Notes under the pieces: generated by a model
What the model was told of the DNA's origin: nothing
Databases searched by the model: none
Seen by the model: the letters and a program-made list of their open reading frames with translations, nothing else
Part shown: piece by piece, positions 18,394 through 28,100 of the stretch
Position numbering within the stretch: the first letter of the stretch is position 1
How the letters are laid out: each line of letters opens with the position of its first letter
Program-made: the position numbers and the translations under genes
DNA from: SG8-30 sp963695085
GTDB taxonomy: Bacteria > Pseudomonadota > Gammaproteobacteria > Steroidobacterales > Steroidobacteraceae
DNA length: 64,000 bases
Direction: 5' to 3'
Assembly: GCA_963695085.1 (NCBI GenBank)
Contig: CAVOFV010000006.1
Span: forward strand, 234,915-298,914

Positions 18394-18869
18394 CAGGCTG
18401 GTCGCGAAGCGCCTGAGGGCTGTCTCGCGTAGACCGCAAAGCACTCGCCGAACACGATCTTCCAGCCGGGCACGTACTCGCGATGCAGCATCGCTGCGAT
18501 CTCGCCGAGCGTCTCCCAGCCGCCATGCACCAGCGTGGCGCGGCAGCCGCTTTCCAGCGCCTCGAAGGACACCTCGACCCATTGCGCGGAATCCGGCTCG
18601 CGACCCGGGTGCCACGTGAAGCGCACCCGGCGGCCCGGTTCGATGCCGGTGACACTGCCCCACAGGTGCAGCGCGCCGTCCGGGGCCGTCTCGACGATGC
18701 GCCCGCCGGCATGCGGTTCGAGGGCGCAACGGGTGTCCGGCGCACGCGACAGCGAATGTGACAGCACCGGCCACCAGGCCCCGAAACCGGTCACGAACGC
18801 GTCGAACGCCGCCTGCGGCGTGCAGCGGAGATCGATCGCGATGACGATCGGGTCGACATCATCGGCCAT
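18393..18869 (-). CDS. SRPBCC/AHSA1-like (START-fold) protein
   Basis: A 158-residue protein of the Aha1-C/SRPBCC fold: RCTPQAAFDAFVTGFGAWWPVLSHS at the N-terminus, GSVTGIEPGRRVRFTWHPG in the middle, WVEVSFEALESGCRATLVHGGWE near the end. The fold makes a deep hydrophobic ligand pocket. Members often act as ligand carriers or stress-response proteins, but no specific role can be assigned. It follows the NTF2-like lipoprotein gene by 25 bp on the same strand. Confidence 0.85.
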   Translation of the reverse strand: MADDVDPIVIAIDLRCTPQAAFDAFVTGFGAWWPVLSHSLSRAPDTRCALEPHAGGRIVETAPDGALHLWGSVTGIEPGRRVRFTWHPGREPDSAQWVEVSFEALESGCRATLVHGGWETLGEIAAMLHREYVPGWKIVFGECFAVYARQPSGASRPA

Positions 18870-18894
18870 GCGTCAGGACTCCCGCCGTGCAGCC

Positions 18895-19794
18895 CTAGCC
18901 GGCAGGCGGTGGCAATGGTCCGCGCAGTTCGAGCAGCAGCCGCCAACCGTCCGCGCTGCGGCACCAGATGTGCACGTAGGCCGCGTCGGCGGATGCCTCG
19001 GCCGCTGGTGCCGCGAGCCCGTAGGTGTAACCCAGGTCGCCCGACGTGGCGGTGCCCGCGCCCATCGGCAGCAGTTGCGTCACGGGCGACAGCGCGGCCA
19101 GCGCCGACTCGAGCGCCGCGGTCCCTTCGGCGCCCTCGGCATTCGGTGGATGAAACAGCACAAGCCCCGGTGCGGCGTGTTGCCGCAGCCGTGCAGCGTA
19201 GGAATCCCCGCCTGGCGTTCCCGCCAGGTCGAGGTCGAGCAACTGCAGTTCGCTGCCCTGCGCCGCGGGGTCGCCCGTGCATTGGGCCGAATCGAGCCGC
19301 ACTGGCTGCGTCGGTGCCGCGGTTGCAGACGGCGCGCGGGCGAAGCCGCCGTCGAACACCACCCGCCACCCGGCATCGGTCTCGCCGTTACCGCCGGCCT
19401 TGCGCCACACGGTGACGTAGCGGCCCTCGAGCACCGGCTTGCCTTCCTTGGACGTCAGCGTCCACGGGCCGCTCGCATAGCCGAATCGGCCGTCTGCGGC
19501 GAGTTGCGCCCGGTCGGGCGCCCAGGCAAGCGTCCCGGGCAGTTCGTCCGCGGCCTCCCATGCAGCGCGGCCCCACACCGGACCCGGCTGCAGGACGATC
19601 GAGTCCTCGGCGAGAAATTCGAGGAACGCGGCCTTCGCGCCGCGCTCGCGCGAAGCGGCGGCGAACCGTCCCTCCAGCTCGACGATCGTGCCCCCCGTCG
19701 CGGCGGGCGGCGGCGGCTGGCGCTCGCCGCAGGCGGCCAGCGCGCACAACGCAAGCGGCGCCACCAGGAACGCGGTCACGCGGTTACGCCACAT
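18895..19794 (-). CDS. Lipoprotein with two NTF2-like (DUF4440-type) domains
   Basis: A 299-residue predicted lipoprotein: signal LAPLALCALAAC with lipobox Cys22. Two NTF2-like units follow. The first (about 40-165) has FLEFLAEDSIVLQPGP, WAPDRAQLAADGRFGYASGPW and YVTVWRKAGG. The second (about 205-295) has LVLFHPPNAEG, GDLGYTYGLA and YVHIWCRSADGWRLLLEL. The ATG at 19794 overlaps the end of the WYL regulator gene by 11 bp, implying coupling. The function of tandem NTF2 lipoproteins is not established. Confidence 0.78.
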   Translation of the reverse strand: MWRNRVTAFLVAPLALCALAACGERQPPPPAATGGTIVELEGRFAAASRERGAKAAFLEFLAEDSIVLQPGPVWGRAAWEAADELPGTLAWAPDRAQLAADGRFGYASGPWTLTSKEGKPVLEGRYVTVWRKAGGNGETDAGWRVVFDGGFARAPSATAAPTQPVRLDSAQCTGDPAAQGSELQLLDLDLAGTPGGDSYAARLRQHAAPGLVLFHPPNAEGAEGTAALESALAALSPVTQLLPMGAGTATSGDLGYTYGLAAPAAEASADAAYVHIWCRSADGWRLLLELRGPLPPPAG

Positions 19795-20764
19795 CGCCGC
19801 GCTCCCCGTAGATCGCGGCACCGCTGGCCAGTTCCGCGGCGACCCGGCTGCGCAGGGTGTCCGGCGCAAGCACTTCCACATCGCTGCCGTACTTGAGTAT
19901 GTCCATGATCAGTTCCGGCTCCTGGCTGTAGGGTACTTCGAGTACGTAGCTGCCGTCAGGTGCCAGCTTGCCGACCTGCCTCGAGTGCCAGACCTCCGCC
20001 GCCACCCAGCGCGCCCGGGTCGGGCTGAAGCGCAGCACGGCGCGACTGGTCGCCTCGCCGGCGAAGATGCCATAACCGGCGCGCAGCACCTCGTCGAGGC
20101 GTTCGTCGGCGACTTCGCGGGCCGGCTCTTCCAGCGCGTGCGCGGCGCTGATCGCATCCACCGAGAAGACGCGGATGTCGCGGCGCGTGTGGCACCAGCT
20201 GTCGAGGTACCAGTTGTAGCGGTAGTGCACGAGTCGCTGCGGCGAAACGACCCGCTCGGACTGCTTGCCGGTCGCGCGCTGCAGGTGCCGGATGCGCAGC
20301 TGCCGGCGCTCGAGCAGCGCGAACGACAGCGACTCGAACACCTCGTGGTTGATGCCGCGCGTGCCCATCGGCAGCACCTTGATGCGGCGGCGGATCTCGC
20401 GGTGGCCCTTGTCACTGCTCTCGAGCAGCTTGCGCAGCCGCTCGCGCACCGGCTCCAGCTGGCGACCCAGCAGTCCCGGCTGCAGCCGTTCGAGCAGTTG
20501 CTCGATCTCGAGCAACGCATAGATTTCGCCCGGACTGAACCACACGCCGGGCAGTTCCGCGACGTCGGCGTCCGGGTCCAGCACGTAGGCTTCCTGGTCG
20601 CGCGACCAGAGGATCGGCACGTTGAGGCGATCGCGCATGTACTCGATGTCGCGCTTGAATGTGGAATGGGAGATCTCGAGGTCTTCCTCGACCTCGCGGC
20701 GCGAGATCCTGCCCTTGTCGACCAGCCGGCGGCGGATGCGGTAGAAGCGTTCGGTGCGATCCAT
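19784..20764 (-). CDS. WYL-domain transcriptional regulator (YafY/PafC type)
   Basis: A 326-residue regulator with an N-terminal winged HTH (RISRREVEEDLEISHSTFKRDIEYMRDRL), a central WYL domain (RVVSPQRLVHYRYNWYLDSWCHTR, residues about 160-235) and a C-terminal WCX extension (VLRFSPTRARWVAAEVWH). WYL proteins sense ligands, often nucleotides or single-stranded DNA, in DNA-damage and defence settings. Here it is coupled to the downstream NTF2 lipoprotein; no defence genes adjoin it. Confidence 0.9.
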   Translation of the reverse strand: MDRTERFYRIRRRLVDKGRISRREVEEDLEISHSTFKRDIEYMRDRLNVPILWSRDQEAYVLDPDADVAELPGVWFSPGEIYALLEIEQLLERLQPGLLGRQLEPVRERLRKLLESSDKGHREIRRRIKVLPMGTRGINHEVFESLSFALLERRQLRIRHLQRATGKQSERVVSPQRLVHYRYNWYLDSWCHTRRDIRVFSVDAISAAHALEEPAREVADERLDEVLRAGYGIFAGEATSRAVLRFSPTRARWVAAEVWHSRQVGKLAPDGSYVLEVPYSQEPELIMDILKYGSDVEVLAPDTLRSRVAAELASGAAIYGERGDVA

Positions 20765-20803
20765 GCGCTGCCCCCGTGGTGTGTTCCCCGGCGCGGCCGC
20801 GCC

Positions 20804-21922
20804 TTACTTCGCCGCGCTCAGCCTCAGCAACTTGCTCGTGGATTTCTCGTCGGTCAGCAGGTAGACGGCGCCGTCCGGCCCCTGCCGCACGTCCCTGACG
20901 CGCTCGCCGATCGGGATGCGTTCCTCGTGGCGGACCTTGTCGTCGGCGCCGAATTCCAGCCGTGACAGTTCCAGCGACGCCAGTCCGCCGACCAGCACGC
21001 TGCCCTTCCAGCCCGGCAGCGCGTCGGCCGTGTAGAACGCCATGCCCGAGGTGGCGATGGACGGCACCCAGTAATGCTGCGGCTGTTCCATGCCCTCCTT
21101 GGCCGTGCCCTCGCCGATCTTCGGCCCGTAGTACTCGCGGCCGTAGCTGATCACGGGCCAGCCGTAGTTGCGGCCGGCGCGCACGATGTTGACCTCGTCG
21201 CCGCCGCGCGGACCGTGTTCGTTCGCCCACAGTTCGCCGGTCGCGGGATGCAGCGCGGCGCCCTGCACATTGCGATGGCCCAGCGAGTAGATCTCCGGCA
21301 GCGCGCCCTTCGTGCCGACGAACGGGTTGTCCGCCGGGACCCGGCCGTCGCGCTCGATGCGCACGATCTTGCCGAAGTGGGTGCCGAGGTCCTGCGCGCC
21401 ATCGCGCTGCGAATTGCGCTCGCCAAGCGTGATGAACAGCCGGCCGTCACGCGCGAACACCAGCCGCGAGCCGTAGTGATGGCGGCTCGCGACCTTGGGC
21501 ACCTGGCGGAAGATCACACGCACGTCCTCGAGGCCGCTGGCCGTGAGGCGCGCGGCGGCGACCGCGGTGCCGGACACGCCATCGCCCGGCTCGGCGTAGG
21601 ACAGGTAGATCGTGCCGTTGCCGGCATGGTCCGGATCGAGTGCGACATCCAGCAATCCGCCCTGGCCGACCGCCTCGACCGCGGGCACGCCGGAGAGCGG
21701 CGCGGACAGCTTGCCGTCGCGGCCCACGAGGCGCAGCCGGCCCGGCCGCTCGGTCACCAGCATGCGGCCGTCCGGCAGGAACGCCATGCCCCACGGCGCT
21801 TCCAGTCCCTCGACCACCGTCGCGATGCGCAGCGCGCCGTGCTCGGTCGCAATCACACGGTCGGCCGCCCCGGCGCCATTCACTGCGACGAGCGCGGTCA
21901 GCAGGAAAATCTTGCCCTTCAT
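20804..21922 (-). CDS. PQQ-dependent aldose-sugar dehydrogenase family (Asd/YliI type)
   Basis: A 372-residue exported six-bladed propeller with signal peptide (KIFLLTALVAVNGAGA). Family marks include LEAPWGMAFLPDGRMLVTERPGRL, the sugar-PQQ His region VASRHHYGSRLVFARDG, LFITLGERN and GHRNVQGAALHPATGELWANEHGPRGGDEVN. Soluble members oxidise aldoses with PQQ and pass electrons to the respiratory chain; no PQQ synthesis genes are in the window. It is divergent from the MDR gene, only 38 bp between starts. Confidence 0.9.
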   Translation of the reverse strand: MKGKIFLLTALVAVNGAGAADRVIATEHGALRIATVVEGLEAPWGMAFLPDGRMLVTERPGRLRLVGRDGKLSAPLSGVPAVEAVGQGGLLDVALDPDHAGNGTIYLSYAEPGDGVSGTAVAAARLTASGLEDVRVIFRQVPKVASRHHYGSRLVFARDGRLFITLGERNSQRDGAQDLGTHFGKIVRIERDGRVPADNPFVGTKGALPEIYSLGHRNVQGAALHPATGELWANEHGPRGGDEVNIVRAGRNYGWPVISYGREYYGPKIGEGTAKEGMEQPQHYWVPSIATSGMAFYTADALPGWKGSVLVGGLASLELSRLEFGADDKVRHEERIPIGERVRDVRQGPDGAVYLLTDEKSTSKLLRLSAAK

Positions 21923-21960
21923 CGGATGTCTCCCCCTGGCCCACGGCGTAGCATGGGCGC

Positions 21961-23025
21961 ATGCCTGTCATGAGAACCGTCTGGCGCATGTCGCGCGCCG
22001 GGTCGCTCGCGCGACTCGCGCGGGCCACCGAAACCCTGCCCGATCCCGGCCCCGGCGAGGCGCGGCTGCGCGTCGAGGCCGTCGGGCTCAACTTCGCGGA
22101 CGTCCTCGCCTGCCTCGGGCTGTACTCGGCGACGCCGCGCGGCGCCTTCATTCCCGGGCTCGAGTGCGCGGGCACCGTCGAGGCCGTCGGCCCGCCGGCG
22201 GCCGGCAATGCTGAATCCTACCGCAAGGTGGCCATCGGCGACCGGCTGTGCGTGCTGACCCGTTTCGGCGCCTATGCGGACGCGCTCAACTTCGACCTGC
22301 GCTACGCCATCCCCGTGCCGGAGGGCTGGAGCGCCGCCGAGGCCGCCGCCTGGCCGGTGCAGGGCATGACGGCCTGGTACGGGCTGATCGAGCGCGCCCG
22401 CGTGGCGCGGGGCGAATGCGTGCTGCTGCAATCGGCCGCCGGCGGGGTCGGCCTGCAGGCGCTCGGCATGCTGCATCAGGCCGGCGCCCGCGTCATCGCG
22501 ACCGTCGGCAGCGAGGCGAAGCGCTCGTTCCTGGCAACGAACTACGGCCTCGATCCCCGCACCATCATCGTGCGCGCCCGCCGCGGCTTTGGTCGCCAGC
22601 TCGATGAGGCGCTGGCCGCGGTCGGCAGCGACGGCCTCGACATCGTGTTCGACGCCGTGCTCGGCCCGTACTTCCGCCCCGCCTTCGCGCGGCTGCGGCC
22701 AGAGGGCCGTTTCGTGCTGTTCGGCGCCGCCGATTTCATGCCGGCCGGGCGCCGGCCCAACTACGCGTCGCTGCTGTGGCGCTGGCTCAGGCGGCCGCGG
22801 CTCGACCCGCTGGCCATGATCCCGGACAACCGGTCATTCGTCGGCTTCAACCTGATCTGGCTGTGGGAAGAGGCCGGCCGGCTGCCCGCCGCCATCGCCG
22901 GGCTCACGCAGGTCACGACCCGGCCGCCCTACGTCGGCGTACGGCTGCCCTTCACGGAGGCACCCGCGGCCATGCGACTGCTAAAGGACGGCGGCACCTG
23001 CGGCAAGGTCGTGCTCACGCCCTGA
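21961..23025 (+). CDS. Zinc-free MDR oxidoreductase (quinone oxidoreductase/VAT-1-like)
   Basis: A 354-residue medium-chain dehydrogenase/reductase. The N-terminal GroES-like domain shows LNFADVLACLGLYSATP and FIPGLECAGTVEAVG without the structural zinc cysteines. The Rossmann domain shows VLLQSAAGGVGLQALGMLHQAGARVIATVGS, an NADPH site. This fits quinone reductase or VAT-1-like proteins. The first ATG (21961) is used; in-frame ATGs at 21970 and 21988 are also possible. Confidence 0.85.
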   Translation: MPVMRTVWRMSRAGSLARLARATETLPDPGPGEARLRVEAVGLNFADVLACLGLYSATPRGAFIPGLECAGTVEAVGPPAAGNAESYRKVAIGDRLCVLTRFGAYADALNFDLRYAIPVPEGWSAAEAAAWPVQGMTAWYGLIERARVARGECVLLQSAAGGVGLQALGMLHQAGARVIATVGSEAKRSFLATNYGLDPRTIIVRARRGFGRQLDEALAAVGSDGLDIVFDAVLGPYFRPAFARLRPEGRFVLFGAADFMPAGRRPNYASLLWRWLRRPRLDPLAMIPDNRSFVGFNLIWLWEEAGRLPAAIAGLTQVTTRPPYVGVRLPFTEAPAAMRLLKDGGTCGKVVLTP

Positions 23026-23033
23026 CCGCGGCG

Positions 23034-23381
23034 TCAGAGCTTGACCCGCACCTCGCCTTGCACGACCGTCACCGGAAATGTCTGCAGCGGTTTCTTGCCA
23101 CGCACCGCGTTGAGCAGCTGCACGCCCGGCGGGAAATTGGCCCAGTCGATCACCTTGCCGCTGCGGATGTCGAAGCGCGCGCGGTGCAGCGGGCACTGCA
23201 CCTTGCAGTCGTCGAGGATCTTGCCCCGCGACAGCGGCGCAAACATGTGTGTGCAGGTGCTCTGCGTCGCGAAAAAACCGTCCTTCAGGTGGTACACGAC
23301 GACGCCGTGCCCATCCACCCGAAATGCCTTCATCTTGCCGACGGGCAGGTCGTCTGCATTGCAGACCGTGTGTGTTGCCAT
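23034..23381 (-). CDS. Rieske [2Fe-2S] ferredoxin-like protein
   Basis: A 115-residue soluble Rieske protein. The cluster ligands are C43-x-H45 (STCTHMF) and C63-x-x-H66 (VQCPLHRARFD). It resembles NirD or dioxygenase ferredoxins in length and layout (N-terminal CNADDLPVGKMKAFRVDG). No partner oxygenase or nitrite reductase is adjacent, so the electron partner is unknown. A longer in-frame reading upstream of 23381 is not conserved-looking. Confidence 0.9.
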   Translation of the reverse strand: MATHTVCNADDLPVGKMKAFRVDGHGVVVYHLKDGFFATQSTCTHMFAPLSRGKILDDCKVQCPLHRARFDIRSGKVIDWANFPPGVQLLNAVRGKKPLQTFPVTVVQGEVRVKL

Positions 23382-23428
23382 GGAGTCTCCAGTTCCGGGC
23401 GGCGCGCCGGCAGGGCGCGCGGCGCCGC

Positions 23429-24253
23429 TCAATGCGCGAGTACGCGCGTGATGATGTAGCCGCCCGACTTGGCATCGTGCTCGAGGTCCAGCAGCTTGCG
23501 GTCGCGCGCCTCCTCGAGCAGCTTGCCGAAGGTCTTGAAGCCGTGATAACTCTCGTTGAAGCCCGGCTTGCGGCGTTTCAGCGCCTGCTTGATCATCGAG
23601 CCCCACACCTTCTCCTCCGAGTCGCGTTCCTCGAACAGGTCCTCGGCGGTCTCGACGACCAGGTCGAAGGCCTCCTGCCTGCGCTCCTCGTCGGTCGATG
23701 GCGCCGCCTTCTCCTCCGGCTTCGCCGTCTTCGCCCTGGTGCTGCTGCGGCGCCGGCTGCTGCCCGACTTGGCCGACTGCCGCACCAGGTCGTCGTAGAA
23801 GATGAACTCGTCGCAATTGGCGATCAGCAGGTCCGAGGCGGAGTTCTTGACGCCCACGCCGATCACCAGCTTGTTGTTCTCGCGCAGCTTGCTGACCAGC
23901 GGCGAGAAATCCGAATCACCGCTGACAATCACGAAGGCGTCGACATGTTCCTTCGTGTAGCACAGGTCGAGCGCGTCCACGACCATGCGGATGTCCGCCG
24001 AGTTCTTGCCCGACATGCGCACATGCGGGATGTCGATCAGCTCGAACGCCGCCTCGTGCATGGTTGCCTTGAATTCCTTGTAGCGCAGCCAGTCGCAGTA
24101 GGCCTTCTTGACCACGATGTTGCCCTTGAGCAGCAGCCGCTCGAGCACTTTCTTGATGTCGAAGGACGGGAACTTGGCGTCGCGGACGCCGAGTGCGACG
24201 TTTTCGAAGTCGCAGAAGACGGCCATGACCCGGGTGTCCGATTTGATGCTCAT
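23429..24253 (-). CDS. NYN-domain (PIN-like) RNase with C-terminal OST-HTH/LOTUS-type domain
   Basis: A 274-residue protein. The N-terminal NYN nuclease fold (residues 8-155) carries the acidic cluster D15 (FCDFENVALG), D87 (NSADIRMVVDAL), D113 and D115 (VSGDSDFSPLV). A basic linker (SGSSRRRSSTRAKTAK, about 165-185) leads to a C-terminal helical domain (KVWGSMIKQALKRRKPGFNESYHGFKTFGKLL) typical of LOTUS, which binds RNA or G-quadruplexes. The role is probably RNA cleavage, but no target is known. An ATG preceded by GGAG fixes the start. Confidence 0.88.
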   Translation of the reverse strand: MSIKSDTRVMAVFCDFENVALGVRDAKFPSFDIKKVLERLLLKGNIVVKKAYCDWLRYKEFKATMHEAAFELIDIPHVRMSGKNSADIRMVVDALDLCYTKEHVDAFVIVSGDSDFSPLVSKLRENNKLVIGVGVKNSASDLLIANCDEFIFYDDLVRQSAKSGSSRRRSSTRAKTAKPEEKAAPSTDEERRQEAFDLVVETAEDLFEERDSEEKVWGSMIKQALKRRKPGFNESYHGFKTFGKLLEEARDRKLLDLEHDAKSGGYIITRVLAH

Positions 24254-24328
24254 TCAGTGCTCCGTGTAGGCCCCGCGCAGGGACCCGATTTAATGCCGGC
24301 GGCCCAGCGCCCGCACGCGGCCGCGCTG

Positions 24329-25018
24329 TCAGCCGCCCAGTTTACGCCTGAGTTCAGCCACTTCCAGCGCGAGTCGTTCAACCGCCTGTTCGAGCCTGCC
24401 GAGCCGGTCGCCGCCGGTCGCCGCCGGCGCCGCTGCCCGCGGTGCGCCGGCCTCGACGTGCGGCGCTGGTGAACGGGCCGGCGACGGCTGGGCGGCGGCC
24501 AGCGGCGCGTCCGCCGAGAACAGCTGCGCGTAGCGCGCTTCGCGGCGCCCCGGCTCGCGCTCCAGTCGCGCAACGAACGGGCCGTCCGCGCGGCGCGTCA
24601 GGGCGTCGAGGCAGGCCTCCACCTCGCTGACGTCGGCGAAGCGGCACAGCCGCCCGGCCCGGCTGCGCAACTCCCCTGGCGTCTGCGGACCGCGCAACAG
24701 CAGCTCGCAGACGATCGCCAGCTCGGGCGGCGAGAACTTCAGCGCCCCGAACTCGGTGTTGCAGAACAGGTGCCGGTACTTGCGCACGCGGTCGCCCGGT
24801 GCCGAGCGATCCACGACCAACGCACGCGCCGCGAGCGAATCCAGCAGGCCCTGCACGGTGATCTCGTCCAGGCTCATGACGGGATCGCGGTTGGATTTCT
24901 GGTTGCAGGCGTTGATCAGCGCATTCAGCGACAGCGGATACTGGTCCGGCGTCGCGATCGACTTCTCGATCAGCGCGCCGATCACGCGCGCCTCCTGTGG
25001 GGTCAGCTCGATCTTCAA
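24329..25018 (-). CDS. YceH family (DUF480) protein
   Basis: A 229-residue conserved protein of two winged-helix repeats: IELTPQEARVIGALIEKSIATPDQYPLSLNALINACNQ in pieces at the N-terminus, then VMSLDEITVQGLLDSL, FCNTEFGALKFSPPELAIVCELLLRGPQTPGELRSRA and REPGRREARYAQLFS. The start is TTG at 25018, matching the conserved head (E. coli begins MKYQLTALEARVIG) with AGGGA upstream. The C-terminal 50 residues (Pro/Ala-rich then a helix RLEQAVERLALEVAELRRKLG) are longer than in E. coli. Function is not established. Confidence 0.9.
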   Translation of the reverse strand: MKIELTPQEARVIGALIEKSIATPDQYPLSLNALINACNQKSNRDPVMSLDEITVQGLLDSLAARALVVDRSAPGDRVRKYRHLFCNTEFGALKFSPPELAIVCELLLRGPQTPGELRSRAGRLCRFADVSEVEACLDALTRRADGPFVARLEREPGRREARYAQLFSADAPLAAAQPSPARSPAPHVEAGAPRAAAPAATGGDRLGRLEQAVERLALEVAELRRKLGG

Positions 25019-25184
25019 GAGTCCCTGCCCTGGCGACGATCCCAGGGGACATTCTGCCGCATCCGCCGGCGGCGGGTAGCCTTGGTTTTGTCCGTGACCG
25101 CGTGCTGGGGTCCGCGGCAGTGCAACCCAGGTCACCGGATAACTGCCGCCGTACCGGCAAGTGGCACTTGCTAACATGGTCACG

Positions 25185-28100
25185 ATGAACGCCAACCTGC
25201 CGTTGCCGCTGGCCGAGCCGCCCGCCGGGGATCCGGCCGAGGCGCGGCAGCGGCTGCGCGAAATCCCCTACAACTACACGTCGCTGTCCGATCGCGAGAT
25301 CGTCATCCGGCTGCTGGGCGAGCCGGCCTGGCGGCTGATCGACCAGCTCAGGCATGAGCGCCGCACCGGCCGCTCGGCGCGCATGCTCTATGAAGTGCTC
25401 GGCGACATGTGGGTCGTGCAGCGCAACCCCTTCCTGCAGGACGACCTGCTGGAGAACAGCAAGCGCCGCGGCCAGCTGATCGACGCGCTGCGGCACCGCC
25501 TGCGCGCGATCGAAGACCGGCGCGACCGATCACAGGTCGAACGCGATGCGCGGGTCGGCACGCTGCTCGACGGCACGCGCGCGGCGGTCGCCGCGTTCGA
25601 GCGCGAATTCGAGGACGCCGTGGCGCTGCGCAAGCGCGCCCGCCGGCGGCTCGGTCGGTGCACGCGGGCCGACAACGTGCGGTTCGACGCCTACACCCGC
25701 GTCTCGCACCTCACCGATGCGACCGACTGGCGCATCGAGTGCCCGTTCGTCGTGATCACCCCCGACGGCGAGGACGAGATCCCGGGGCTGGTGCGGGCCT
25801 GCGCCGAACTTGGTCTGACGATCATCCCGCGCGGCGGCGGCACCGGCTACAACGGCGGCACCGTGCCGCTCACGCCACGGGCCGCGGTCGTCAACACCGA
25901 GAAGCTGCTGGGCCTCGGGCCCGTCGAGCAACGCACGCTGCCGGGCGTCGCGGGCGAGATAGGCACGATCTTCACTGAGGCCGGCGTTGTCACGCGGCGG
26001 GTCGCCGAGGCGGCCGCGGCCGCGCGCCTGGTGTTCGCCGTGGACCCCACCTCGGCCGACGCCTCGTGCATCGGCGGCAACATCGCGGTCAACGCCGGCG
26101 GCAAGAAGGCCGTGCTGTGGGGCACCGCGGTGGACAACCTGGCGTGGTGGCGCATGGTGGACGCCGAGGGCAACTGGCTGGAGGTCACCCGCCTCGGCCA
26201 CAACCTCGGCAAGATCCACGACACCGCGACCGCCAGCTTCGAGCTCACCTGGAAGGACGGACGCCGGCCGGCCGGCGAGGCGCCCGTACTGCGCCGCGAG
26301 CGGCTCGACCTCGACGGGCGCTCGTTCCGCCGTGCGGGCCTGGGCAAGGACGTCACCGACAAGTTCCTCGGCGGCCTGCCCGGCGTGCAGAAGGAGGGCT
26401 GTGACGGCCTCATCACGGCGGCGCGCTGGGTGCTGCACCGCATGCCGTCCTTCACCCGCACGGTATGCATGGAGTTCTTCGGCCAGGCGCGCGAGGCCAT
26501 CCCGTCGATCCTCGAGATCAAGCAATTCCTGGAGTCCGAGGCGGCCGCCGGCGGCGCGATGCTGGCCGGCCTCGAGCACCTCGACGAGCGCTACCTCAAG
26601 GCGGTCGGCTACACGCCCAAGTCGAGGCGCAGCGCGTTGCCCAAGATGGTCCTGCTGGGCGACGTGGTCGGCGACAACGAGCACGCCGTGGGGCGCGCCG
26701 CGTCCGGGATCGTGCGCATCGCCAACGGCCACGGCGGCGAGGGCTTCATCGCGGCCACCGCCGAGGCACGCCGCTCCTTCTGGGCGCCGCGGGCCCGCAC
26801 CGCCGCCATCGCCCGCCACACCAACGCGTTCAAGATCAACGAGGACGTGGTCATCCCGCTGGAACGGCTCGGCGACTACACGGACGCCATCGAGCGCATC
26901 AACATCGAGCTGTCGCTGGGCAACAAGCTGCAGCTGCTGGACGGCATCGAGGCCGCACTGTCAGGCGAGCTGAAGCCGGTGCGGACTGGTGAGTCCGGCG
27001 CGGGACTGACTGACGCCGAATTGCTGGGCGACCGGCCACAGCGCGCGCTGCAACTGGTGCACGCCGCCCGACAGCGCTGGGCCTGGCTGCTCGGGCACCT
27101 CGACCTGCCGCTCGCCAGCGCCATCGAACCGCTGCGGCCGCTGCTGTCGGAGCCGCTGATCGGCGAGTTGTCGCGCCGCGCGCAGGCCGACCCGGCGCTG
27201 AGCGTGTTCGACGTCGTGCAGCAGCGCACGGTGCGGGCCTCCTGGAAGGTCGAGGTGCGCGCGCCCGTCGAGCGGCTGTTCGCCGGCGCCGCGTTTGCGC
27301 CGATCGTCGCGGCGCTGCGCGCCGTGCACGCCCGCGTGCTGAGGGGACGCATCATCATCGCGCTGCACATGCACGCCGGTGACGGCAACGTGCACACCAA
27401 CCTGCCGGTCAATTCCGACGATTACGAGATGCTGCAGGAAGCGAACCGCACGGTCACGCGCATCGTGGCGATCGTGCGACGCCTGGGCGGCGTCATCTCC
27501 GGCGAACATGGCGTCGGTATCACCAAGTACGCGTTCCTCACCGAGGCCGAGACCGCGCCCTTTCACGACTACAAGCGGCGTGTCGACCCGCACGGCCGGT
27601 TCAACGCGGGCAAGCTGCTGGCGGGCAGCACGCTGGAGCGCGCCTATACGCCGAGCTTCAACCTGCTCGGCCACGAGTCACTGCTGATGCAGCAGTCGGA
27701 CATCAACTCGATCGCCGAGGCCATCAAGGACTGCCTGCGCTGCGGCAAGTGCAAGCCGGTCTGCGCCACCCACGTGCCGGGCGCCAACCTGCTGTACTCG
27801 CCGCGCGACAAGGTGCTGGCGACCTCGCTGCTGATCGAGGCCTTCCTGTACGAGGAACAGACGCGTCGCGGCGTCTCGGTCAGGCACTGGGACGAGTTCG
27901 GCGACGTGGCCGACCATTGCACGGTGTGCCGCAAGTGCGAAAGCCCCTGCCCGGTGGACATCGATTTCGGCGACGTGTCCATGGCCATGCGCGACCTGCT
28001 GCGGCGCATGGGCAAGCGTCGCTTCAATCCCGCGCGTGCGGTGGCCATGCAGCTGCTCAACGCGACCAACCCGCAGACTATCAAGCTGCTGCGCAAGCTG

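Noticed and set aside
23382..23816. N-terminal extension of the Rieske gene
   Set aside because: The extra 145 residues are the antisense shadow of the NYN gene; the ATG at 23381 fits the family start.
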